From: Schistosoma mansoni
Taxonomy: Eukaryota; Platyhelminthes; Trematoda; Strigeidida; Schistosomatidae
Length of the DNA: 64,000 nucleotides
Assembly: GCF_000237925.1 (NCBI RefSeq)
Contig: NC_031497.1
Coordinates: forward strand, 5,077,295 to 5,141,294
Direction: 5' to 3'
The position numbers were made by a program, and so were the translations under genes. The notes beneath the pieces were generated by a model. The model was given only the letters and a program-made list of their open reading frames with translations, ran no database searches and was not told the origin of the DNA. Shown here piece by piece: positions 1 to 12,700 of this stretch; the first letter of the stretch is position 1, and each line of letters starts with the position of its first letter.

Positions 1-580
1 ATTTCTAACAGTTTTATTCGACCTCATTTAGAGTATTGTAATATAGCGTATCCTCCACCACCCAAAAAGCATAAGAATACACTGGAACGTATCCAAAGGC
101 AAGCCACGAGACAAGTTCGGGTATTCGAACTTAGAACGAGCTCCTCGAATCACTGACAAATTGGCCATCACAGTACAGGAGTCTCAGAGGTGATCTAATG
201 ACTTACAGCATCCCGCACACTCATGAATATCCTTTTAAGTTCCTCCATAAGCTCAGTCCCAACACAAACCGTAGGAGTAACATCCAGAAACTGGAGACGC
301 GACATAAGAGAACGGACAGTAGGCACAACTTCTACTCCTCAAAAGTAGTCAAATATTGGAATTCGCTGCTGGCTGGGCTAGTTCAAACGACCTCCTAGGA
401 GTCCTTCACGAGGGAACTTGACGTATTCTCAAGGACGAAGGACATTATCTCGCACTAATTTGCCAATACTTTTTCTCTTTTCACCGTTAAATATACCCAG
501 GTCCCCATATGATGGCATTGATCATCCATTGCTACTGGATATGGGGGCCTGTTAAGAGAAGGCATATATCCCATCCACAA
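1..580 (+). mobile_element. CR1-like non-LTR retrotransposon, 3' end remnant
   Basis: The conceptual translation, with frame shifts, reads like the extreme C-terminus of a CR1/jockey-type reverse transcriptase (FIRPHLEYCN, then LERIQRQAT, then VVKYWNSL). The same layout is seen in the better copy at 60080-61100. The frame is broken near 150 and again near 395, so it is dead. It probably lies in an intron of the coiled-coil gene that starts to be readable at 721. The family is inferred from motif order. Confidence 0.65.
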
Positions 581-720
581 CCATTTGTACCGATCTATAG
601 ATGTTGAAAAACAAGTATGTTAGGTGAATAAAAGCTTGGAGCGAAGTCGTAACCGTAATATTATTATCTATGCTTAAAAGTCATGGAATAAGTCGGAATA
701 AGACTGATTTTGTTCTACAG

Positions 721-3700
721 TTGTCAATTGAGAAATGAAGTCAGCAACTTGTTTTTACATCTCAATGATGTAGGTACTTTTTACTTGTAGTTAGCCACGG
801 TTATAAAAATGACTGTTGATGTGACTTCCAGGTTGCATGAGCAGTCTGAACTGATAATGACTCTAAAGTTAAGAGCTGATTCTGAGATGGAACGTCGCAA
901 GCAAGCTGAATGTAAATTATTAAATGAATTGAACAAAAATCACGATCTTCAGCAGCAGCTTTTGGAATGCCAACAAAGGCTAGTAATTGTAATAATAACA
1001 TCATGTTTACTATTTACAGAGTTTCCGATGCTGAAGTCAATAATCGTGTATTGCGATCTACATTAAATGATATAAGTTATGAACTTTTAAGCCAAACGCT
1101 AACTAAGAATTCAAACACTGATTTACCGAGAAGAGATACGTCTGTTCAAACTGGAAACGAATTTTGTCGAAGTAAAGTAGTTTCAGTTGAGGAATCAAAT
1201 AGAAGAAGTTCTAAAGAATATTTATGGAAGTTCAGGTTTGCCGCAGTTATAATACTACAGTATATTGTTAAGACAGCTGACAATGATAATTCTGCTTATC
1301 TTAAAAAGACCAAGATTATGTGTTACATCCCTTCTATTGTATTATTATCTGCTCAATAAAATTTATTTAAGTTGACTCAGATCAGAACACAATAAGTCCA
1401 AGGGAAAGGTGTATTTCAACCGAAAAGATTAGTAATGAAAATAAAATTTATATGAAATTCAAATAAGGAAACGTTCGATTCGCTTAACAATCTTAATTTT
1501 TTCCATTTTGGTAAGTCAGAGTATGCAGATGAGCTTACATTAGGCATGTACCCCTTCGGATTTCTCGCTGAAATCCATTGGTATCAGTTTGATTAGTTTG
1601 TGTTTCTGATCTGTCTATCTCGATAGCTAATCCATTGCTACTTTCTTTATGTCCAGTGAACCTGATTTGATTTTCTCTGGTGTTTAAATCCCACAGGTAT
1701 GTAATTAAATGTTAAACGTCATTCTGTAGTTGTTCGAACTGCTGGGAATACAAACGCTTTAAATCAGTTAACATGTAATCAAATTGAGTAACTAACAGAC
1801 ACATCGTAGATTATGCTACCACTTCTATGCAAAATTCAATCGTTTATTTCTTTAAGGGGTTTATAACTAGTGTTTATTGACCTGAAGTTATTTATTCATA
1901 GACACAGAAACTGACAAATCTATCTATCGGTTCAAGTTGATAAACCATCTAAGACGTACAAGAAGATATTATGTGGGCAAATGTCAGAGTAATAGAAATA
2001 GTAACAGTTTGCGTAGTAATTAAAAAACAAGAGTTAGGCCGTTAATTTATTTGTTTTGGAATGGATTTTGATGGCTTTGTCAAAACCTGCTATACAACCA
2101 TCGTTGTGCATCTAGAAAGACGGTAGTTGCGTATACACAATATATGACTAAAAATAAGTTATCATTTTGTGCTCTAAGGTATTGTTGGAATAGTTTTCAA
2201 GTAAATCCGTTCCTTTGGGACTCATGAGCTGGAGCTAGAACAATAAAGTTGAAAAATATACACGGAACTATGTGGTACGATATATTTGTAGGAACCTTTG
2301 TAGGAACTTGTGATTCTCTTCCAGTTATAATTCCCCCAAAGCGTTTTGAGATATACCAAAAAATTGCTCGGTTTGTTTGTTTGGGGATAGAACAGTGTTT
2401 ATCGACTACACTGACTTTATTTTGTTTCAATGCAGATTTGGTATCTTTTCTTTCTATTGACAGATGAACTTCTTTCGTCTAGTGACCACAGTAAAAAACA
2501 GAATTAGTCTTCCCCTATAGCTTGCTCACTAAATTTCAACCTATCTTGTTCAGAAACATCTGGCTGTCTTTTAATGAATACAAAAGGTTTCAATAAGTGT
2601 TGACGGAAATATCCATCAGTGCAAGATCCATCATATCTGGACAAAAAACATAGGGTTCTGCTGTCAATCAGGTAAAATGCTCCATTAGGATATAGTACAT
2701 CGAAGAAGAACTCACAATATAGCCCATCAATAAGTTCCAAAATAGTAACGGGTGGATTTTGAATGGTCTTGTCAAAAGGTTCCATTAATAATGAACTAAG
2801 TAGATCTTAGATTTGACTGCACAAGACACTGATATCAGATGAGCTATTAATCTGGAGACAATAAAATGTTAATGATTGGGATTATAATGTGTTTTCTACC
2901 AAACAGTCAACTTAAACGAAGTCACTGAAATAACTTTCTATGGTAGGTGCTTCCAGTAAAGATTATTGCGTTTGTAGACTGCATGCTCAATGCGTACTCA
3001 AACTCGAATACTCTGACTTACCAAAATGGAAAAAATTAAGATTGTTAAGCGAATCGAACGTTTCCTTATTTGAATTTCATATAAATTTTATTTTCATTAC
3101 TAATCTTTTCGGTTGAAATACACCTTTCCCTTGGACTTATTGTGTTCTGATCTGAGTCAATTTAAACAAATTTTAGTGGGCAGGTGGTATTGCAGAAGGA
3201 AGCATATCACAGGTTTGATTTTCTTCAGTGAAATGACCACATTATTAAGACGTTGTGACGCTCAATAATGACTTGTTAGCATGTTCTAAAAAGATTTAGA
3301 CCTCCGCTTTATACGTACAATTGAGTATTCACTTACGTTAAGTTGGTTTTATGAACGGTATCAAGACAAAATACTTTATTAGGGTTCCATCAGTCATGTT
3401 CGTCAAATATTACCCTGGCAGTCACTGTTTTAGATCCTCTGAATAATGTATTCATATGTCAGATACTTAGCTAGTTATTGCCTCCAACTTGGTCTTGAAA
3501 TTTACTAGCATCAAAATTTAATTCGCTGTTGGTTTAATGGTATAAATATAATGCACTGGTGACACAAATTCTCATTATATGACAAAACGATATATTCATC
3601 AACTAAAATGTTCAGGGAATTACTCCACATTTTTGAAATGCACTAGTTGCTATGTTTTTAAACCTGGACTAAAAATATATGCAGTTAGTTATTGATATGT

Positions 3701-6700
3701 TGTTTAAACAAGTTTAGACTTTAGACACCTTAATTTTGCCTTCTTTTGAAAATTTTTTGAAATAGAATCAATCTACACACTCTGAATCCTTTAAGTTCAG
3801 AACGTTTAGCCGCATTCTTGCCGTCTACTGATTGTTTTTACTTTTACTTGTTCATTACGATAACTTAGATTTCAGAATGTTTAAGAAGTCTAAATCTTAA
3901 AACTATATAAATTTTCCTGAAAATAAATGGCATATAAATTTATCTGTTTAGGTGAAGTTAAAATATCATTTAAGAAAATGATATCACAAGCAAGCGTTTG
4001 TATAGAATACTTATTAATCAAAACGGCGAAGTTCTGTTTATAAGAGAAACATTCAGATGGTAGTAAAGTTTCGAAAAACATTATGTTATTAACTATATGG
4101 TCAGTTGTTTGAATTCTGCCATAACCTTACTTTTCTCCTATTCAAATCATTTTTGTATTGTCTTATGATGAAATAATTGTCTTGACAAAACAGTGACAGA
4201 AATGAAACAGACAGATTAATCGTTTTCAGGATGGATACTTAGCTAGTTAAATAACCTAACGTTAATCTAAGTATACAGGCATTCATTTGAATCCTCATTA
4301 TTTCAATGCCTGAAGTATTGTTTTTAGGATTTTGTGAAAATATTTTCATGACAACGAGATCAACAACATAGGCTTTTGTTAGTTTACTTTTCCTGGTCAT
4401 CTACTTCTTTTTCTCGATATCTAGTGGCTCTTACCGTACATAAAAGAAATTAAAGAGATATGCAACTCGTCTACAATGCTTTTGTAATGGCTTTTATACA
4501 TTTGGGTAATTTGAGTCATATGATGCATAACCACAGTATAAGTTGCAAGGAATATATAGTACTGTTTTTTCTGTATTTAAAGGGAGTTAAAAAGGAGAAT
4601 AGTAAACTTTTACAGTTGATAAATGGGATGAGATCAATATATACACAAAATTTCAAAACAATTCAAAACCATTTGAATTGCTTGACAGACTTAATCTCGA
4701 CAGTTTGTAGTTTTTATTTGAAAGTAAATCAAGCCTATCATAATGATGATATCAATTGGAGGAATGAAAGACAAAACTTATCTTCACAGCTAGAGAATGA
4801 AAAGCATTTAACTGAAGTAGGTAATTTTTTGTTAAAAATTGCTTTGACGGCTTGAAAGATATCCTTGTTGTGTGGTTGATGTAGTTGATTTGACTGTTTG
4901 ATTGAAATCACCAAAATTCTACATAATTTCGGCTTAGTTGTCTGAAATTCAGGAAGGTATGAATTTCCCATTTGATTACTCAGTTACGAGACTTTATTGA
5001 TCACTTCGAAATATCACTCAAAGGTTACTTAGTGGTTAGAGATAGTATGACAACAAATCATTCGTGTACTTGAATTTCTAGAACTGAATTAAATTCTGGA
5101 AGTCACTCTTCATGAAAAATGCTACCTGATTCAAAGGTTCAAAGTTTTTGGGATAAATAAGAGCATGTTTACGCTTAAGTTAATGAAATGCCGATAAAAC
5201 AATGGTTGTAAAATATAAATCGAGAAACTGAATTTGGGAAAACAGACATATTTAGTGGTTTAAGCTGTACAGTATCCAAACGAAACAAATTACGCAGATT
5301 AAAATAGATTGAAATATCATTTAGAGATAAAGACAACCTGAATTTAGCCACACAGTGTCAAACTCAATATAAACTAATTACACTTTATTGAGGACATTTA
5401 GTTAGTATAATTAGACTGCTAACATCTGAACTAGCTAACAGGTTAGTACGTAGATATATCTGTGATCGCTGAATCAAATCACTAATCACATGAATGTAAA
5501 CCAAATAAATCAATTTACTCCCAATTGTTTCACTTACAGTCGAGCAGTACTGTTGAAGATTCATACGAAATTCAGATGCAAGTTGATTAAACATTTGCAT
5601 TTAAGGATTTTTTTAAACAGTAAAATTGTGGATATTTATTGACTTAGGTAAATAAATATCAAAACATCTGCTCTACAAAAAAATATCCGGTAGTAGATAA
5701 ATCCATGTCATTCAGAGGCAAAAAAATACAATCATTAGGAGGAGTTATAATGGTCAATACGCTTGTCGCAACAAATGTCGTTCGGAAGCATTTTGTTGTA
5801 AATTATCTTCAAGTGATATTATTTTTTTCAAAAAAGATGGTTTGTGGTGATTTGTTACATCAAACTATTACTAATTCACAATTGTTTATGAAAATTATAC
5901 CATCAAATTTCCGAATACCATCTCATCTGGCTAAGTAAAGGAAAATGAATGTTGAATAAAAGCTCCATACTTAGTTGATTAACGCAAGACATCAAGTAAA
6001 ATTAAACAAATATCTTTACGTTATCTTTTGTGTATCACAAAGTTTTCAGCATGGTTTCCATGTATATCTTTGGGTATAACTGAAACCATGGGGCTCCTTA
6101 CCAACAAACCTAATCTTTATGTTCTTAGAAAATCGTGCGAACCATTTCTCCAGCTTGGCTTCATAAAAAACAAATTAACTCTTGACTGACTTGTTTCATT
6201 TCTTGTTGAGAAGTTTGGAATGTAACGCAAATCATAATAGTGAAATGTAATATTCTATTAACAGTTTCTATCACAGAGACTAATAGTCCAAGGTTTTCTT
6301 CTCGATGTTACTATAAATAGGCGTAACGATAAAGTCCTGAAGTAAGAATGATGAATATCTCTCAAGTATCGAAGGATCTACACATATAATTCAGATAATG
6401 TCCAGTGGTAATGAAATTTACATTCAAACTAGAAAGAAATCAGGTTTCATTAATAAATTTTAATAAAAACCAACTAATTTCGACAATAACGAACTCGGTA
6501 ATCCTAAGTTCATTATCTTTTCTTTCAGGAAATTCGTAATAAACTAAATACCATGGAAGCAGATAAGAAAAAATTAGGAAACATCATAAACAAATTAAAA
6601 GAACAAAGGGAGTAAGTTGTTATATGGATGAATGAATATTGTTTTTTTGCTATTAATTCAATGGAGACTCCTTAATAACAAGACACTTTTGATGGTAGGC

Positions 6701-9700
6701 TGTTCGGAAACTAGGAAAGAAAATCATAGTGTTACTCTTGAATTAAATTCATAAATCTTTTGCATATTAATGCCTAACTACATAATCAGCATTGATTAAA
6801 GAATAAAATGACTATATTATATGAATATTACTTAGTAGAAAGGTATAAGTTTAGTTGCTTTCCTGCAATCATTAGCTTTCGTTTATCATACAATATGTGG
6901 AAATCATTTAGAACTGTATTACTGCTGAGTATAAGGGTATGTGAATAATAATAATAATATTTGAATAGGATAAATTTAAGTTATGTAAATATACGAGAAA
7001 AATTTATGTATGTATTAGCCAAATTAGATTGTCTAATAATTTAGGTGAATGAAATTTTGGCCTAAGGTTGACCAAGGTAAGCAAAGAGGCTGAATATATT
7101 TCGTACACGCAAAGCTCCGAACTTTTGATCTGTATGGCTATTTATTCTGCAATTGGAAGGACTTCGAATCTAACATATATTGGTGGATGATTTCTATCAT
7201 AATAAACAACTGAAAACGATTGATTTATGTCGATAGTGTGATTCGGTTGATCTAGATGTGCTTGCTTAGCTACATTGAAAAGTATTCAGAAACATAAAAA
7301 GTGTAAATTTTTCTAACACTAATCGATCTAACGTGCATAAACCTAGTCAAGTTTACATTTAGACACTAGCAGTTTCATTTTACAAACAATCCTTGAGTTC
7401 ATATTGCTTTAATTTTCAAAGATGTATTTACTTTAAGGTTGTTTATTACTTTGAGTTACTGAATTTGGACTTGTAATTACGAAAGTTATCGTCAACAAGA
7501 ATCATATTTATGAAAAACATGTACATAATTTAGGCCATTAATTCATCAAATGTTTCTTATGTTCACTCCATAAAATCATTTCGATCCGTTCATCAGTCTA
7601 CTTGAATACATTCTGAGTTGTCTCTAATATATAAGTATGTGATTTACTAACTTGACCAAAACATCTGAGATGTCGAAATTCGATTGTTTATGGCTTGAAT
7701 GTCAACGTGGTTCTTTTAATTTGTGCGTTTTTTTCAACGAAAAGCTTTTTTTATATAGTACGATTTTATGAGCAAATTTTCAACTGTCAAAATTAATAAG
7801 TAGAATACTGATTGGTCAATGATATTCAGTAATGCAGTGTGGTCAAGTGATGGCTGATTGCTTGACCTAGTTATTGACATGACGTCACGAATGATTTGAA
7901 ATAAAGCCTAGAACCACCATCTGGCAGAATAGATATTATGTCATAAAATGACATAAGATAACATGATGAAATATCAGGGATGATGGAAGGGAATCATTCT
8001 TGAAAGTCATTCACTTTCTAATCACTTAAGACTTGAGTTTTAAGTTTGATTATCAGGAAGAGGCGAAACATAACTCGATAATTTTTATTAAATTTGCTAG
8101 TTAAAGCATTTTGATCTAATAGTTTTCTAAGTTATATACGGTAACTAAATTATTGATTAACTGACAGTCCAATGCATTAAAATTTTTTTTTCTTTTACTG
8201 AACGAACATCTAAAATGAAACATATTTCATTATTATTTTAGGTGTCGTTTTAATCAGTAGTTTACTTACAAATAAATCTTTATCTCACATTCCCACATCA
8301 AGAGCCCCCAAATGCCCTGGTACGGTCGAGAGTGGGGAGAGTCCACTCTCCCTCTCGAAATGCTCTCATATGGCCACGCGTATATAGCCTCTCCCAGGGA
8401 AGTCCTACTCACTGCCTTTTCGTGCCACGGGTGTTCTTTACGAAATTGAGAGGACGAAAAGCGAATATCCGGCGCCTTAACCGGGTTGTGGGCACGGAAA
8501 GTCCACCTCGGGGAGTTGGAAAACCCTGATTTCAAACCAATGATGCACATGGGTTCCAGTATCCTGAGGAAACAAATGGAGTATGAATCAATCGTTGGTC
8601 ACCAGCTACCATGGGAATGCATCTCCTCACCATGCTCCACTGCCTTGTGGATCAGACCTTTAAGTCAAAGGCTTGGGGTGTGGCCCCCTAAGGAAACCAC
8701 CTGCTTTGATTTGGGCACCCGGGCAGTATCATAGCCTTCACACAAATCGAATGAGATTTGTGAGGCGCATATGTATCTGGTGCTTCATTGTACCAATATT
8801 TACGTGTTTAAATAAAATAAATCTGACATTCCTGTCTCTTCATTACTTTGAATTATTTTAGTCTTGTTTCTTTGAACACGTAACAAACAGATATAATTAA
8901 CAGCCAGATTAGTAGCAATAATTTATAATTTTGTCAAGAAGTAACATTATTAATTCTTGTTCACCACATCGTAGTTGAAATTTTTTGATTAGATTCATTT
9001 CCCTTTTTAGTTTTTATGCCTTTTCTCTTTAACCATAGAAATGAAATGAAAGAATTTAATGCTAATAAGGAAATAAAGCGTTTAAAGGAAGAACTTGACA
9101 TTTCTAAACTTCAAACGGAACAAATAAGACAGGTATAAATTTATTTGCTTTAAAATTTATTTTTTCAATGGTTTATAGATCATAAGCAAAAGTCGCGATT
9201 GCTGTGCTAAACTATGTACAGATTAGATTAGACACGAACGTTTTAAATGATGACATTACACACACATACACATTATTTTTGCACTCTTATGACAACAGTT
9301 TTCAAGCAACAACCTATCAATAAATTTGGAGTAATTAGGTGGAAAAAAAACTTTGTTGTAGTACAGCTTTTGTTATATCCCGATGAGAATTATGAATGAC
9401 AACTTTTGAGAACTATTTATGGACCAATACTATGTGCATATTTTACTGTATAATTTTTAACTAACTAAACTATTCATATTCACGTCCCTCTTATTATAAG
9501 CTTCATTTTGACCCATAGATTATTACTATACGATTTACCGTTCTTGAGTTATCCCCAGTCTATTAATTACTGTTCCCCACATTCACAGTCACATTTGGCC
9601 AAATCTTGTACAAATGTTATTTTCTATTTTATTGAAACGATATGGTCAGTTTGTTTGGTATATAAACCCAATATGTTTGAGAATAATGATTCATATTTCA

Positions 9701-12700
9701 GAAGCTGTTATTGGTGTTTCGGACTTAACTGACTGGGTTAGGCAGAAGGCAGGACCAACAAGTGCTCTAGACTGCTCGTACGGGTTTCGTGTGTCACTGT
9801 TCCGATCGATAATTCGCTGCTCTCTAATTGGCGGCATCGTAGCGTAATATATTAAACAGGCCACGCAGGCTACAAGTTATAACAGCTTAACTAATCAATG
9901 ATTTTGTTTGGGTATGTTACAATACAGACATTAAATATTGACATATAAATTATTTTGCCTTAGCACAAAAGTGCTGATGAGATATGTAGTGACTTTTGTA
10001 CATTCATATATACGCTAAATCATGATAAAAAGTACCTTAATTATGAATACGCTTCCAGTATACCAGACCAATGACCTTCACCTGAATCAATAACATGAAT
10101 GACCGTGAGGAATAACCACGAAAGTCCTAAATCCTATTGGTTTGATGAAACTGTTCTATCTCCAATAACTTATCAAAAAACAAATACAACAACTTGATGA
10201 ACCTTCTTTTATTTTAATATAAAACCCACAGGATAATATGCATTAATTATATGACTACACATGAAAAATTAGAAGTTGTAATTTGTACTTAACTAACTTA
10301 TAAGTAATGTAATAATTAAATTCAGGAGTCAATTAAAGCTAGACCACAATGGAAAACCTGGAAACACTGAACAGCCGTTTCGTCCTAGTATGGGACTCCT
10401 CAACAGTGTGCATCCACTATCCTGTCCACTGCTTCCAGGTTTTTCATGGCAGTCTAGCTTTAATTGACTCATGAATTCAACTATTAAATTACTATAATAT
10501 CCACAAAACCCCTTTCTGATTATAAATTATAAATGATACGAAAACTGATCAGTAAGTGAATAATTAATTAATGACTTTAGAACATTTGGACAATATCATA
10601 AACTAATTATTTCATAATTACATATCAAAAAGATATAATAATTTACCGTACAATAATTTTAAAAGTCTAGTCTTTCACAAATATCCACTCCAGTCTAACA
10701 GAACTAAGCCATGAATACCAACCAAATAGGAGGATATAAAACCTATAAAAAACTAGTGAGATTGCTTTGTTAAGAAAGTTAAACTAAGAATAAATATACT
10801 TGTGGATTATTTATAATGTTGGAAAAAGAACGATTGCGGGCGTTCGAAACTTCATCTTTTCTAATAATTCAACGTAGAATGGTATAGTGGACTACGTTTT
10901 AATTTAATACCACTTACAGTACAAATTTACTGTAGTCTTCTATCAAAGTGTTTTTTATATTGTTGGACTTTTTGCCAGTGTTGTACCTTGATTATGACTA
11001 GAAGTAAATTGATAAACAAACTTACAACATAGTATTTTTCTTTAAAATAATTTTTTGGAGACCTAACGCATCGAAGGACCAATAGGTAGCAATTATTACC
11101 ACGTTGTTCAGTCCATAGTAATATTTAGATTCTATAAGACATAAAAAAAAATGTAAACGTTAATTTTCGAGACTTGTGTATCCATGTATCTTGATTGAAT
11201 GTCAAAATTCTTGGGGTTAAATTATAAAATTAGTTTAAAAAGTGTAAACAAATTTGTAAACCAAGCAGAATAATTAATGTATTTGGTTCAGTATGATAGA
11301 ATTGATTCATGTCTCAAACAATTGGTGAATCTAACTCAGAATGCATTAAATCCAAGTTCAATATGTTTTGTTGATATATTTCTGTTATATCGATTGCTTA
11401 AGTGTGCCCTGTTAATATATGACGTGATGATCCCCTCCAATTAGTGAGGAGTGAATTATCGATCAGAGCAATGACATACGAAAAACCGTACGAGCAGTCT
11501 TGAGTACTTATCAGTCCTGCTTCCTACCTAGCCCAGTCAGTTAAGTCAAGAACACCAATAACAGCCTCTACAATATGAATCATTTATTTCCAGCATACTG
11601 GGTTTATATACCAATTAAACAGACCACATCGTACCACAAAATAGAAAATAACATTGGTACAAGATTTGGCCAAATGTGACTGTGAATGTGGGGAACCGTA
11701 ATTAATTGACTAGGCATAACTAAAGAATGGTAAGTCGTATAGTAATAATCTATGGGTCAAAATGAAGCTTATAATAAAAGGAACATGAATATGAACAGTT
11801 TAGTTACTGAACAATTATACAATAGGAAATATACATATCATTTTGGTCCATAAATAGCCCTCCAAGTTACAATTCATAAATCTCCATGGGATATATCAGT
11901 TTCGACAAACAAGAAACTTATTTCTCTTGACATTCTTTATCAATATATATTCAAACCTTGAAAAAATGATATAAATATTCTCACTGAAATAATCAGATAA
12001 ATTTGTATCAGTAAAACAAAAGCTGTTTTTGACAATCCATAATGAAATGAACTGTATTCCATATGTAAAACTAAATGATGATTACCTTTTGATTTATTCT
12101 TGTTCATCTTTAAGTTTATTGAGCAATGGTAAGTTTAGATTTTTGGATTTGTTAATATTCTGAATGTTTTGCATGTCGTCAATGTATCTCGATGTACCGT
12201 TGTAATTGTTGTCATTATTCTTTTAATGTCGTTGAAAATCTAAGATACTGAAAGATATTGTTAATCGTGGTATATTTCACGAGGTAGGATTCATCAGTAT
12301 TTCATTCTTTAGGTTTAAAACTAAATTTATCATATGTCTTCTATCAAAATAACATAATGACTTGTATATGCATCACTAGTTATTGATGAAAAAATTACTG
12401 AATAACATACGTTCGTCTGTCGAACTTTATTATTAAATAACAAATGTGTTGTGTAATATATTAACTGTTCAAGGCTATTAAATAGGAATAATATATTTCG
12501 TTGAAAAAGTTTGGACCAGATTGCCAGGTAAAACGTTGAGTTTACTTCAAATTCATTCGCTGAGATATTACAAATATATTATTCCTACTTAATGTCTTAC
12601 ATCAACTCGGCGCCCAAATACTGTGAAACTATTCGCTCTAATTTAGATGAAAGTTCTTATATGTTCAAGGTTATCTTAACTACTTTTATTTCTTAACAGT

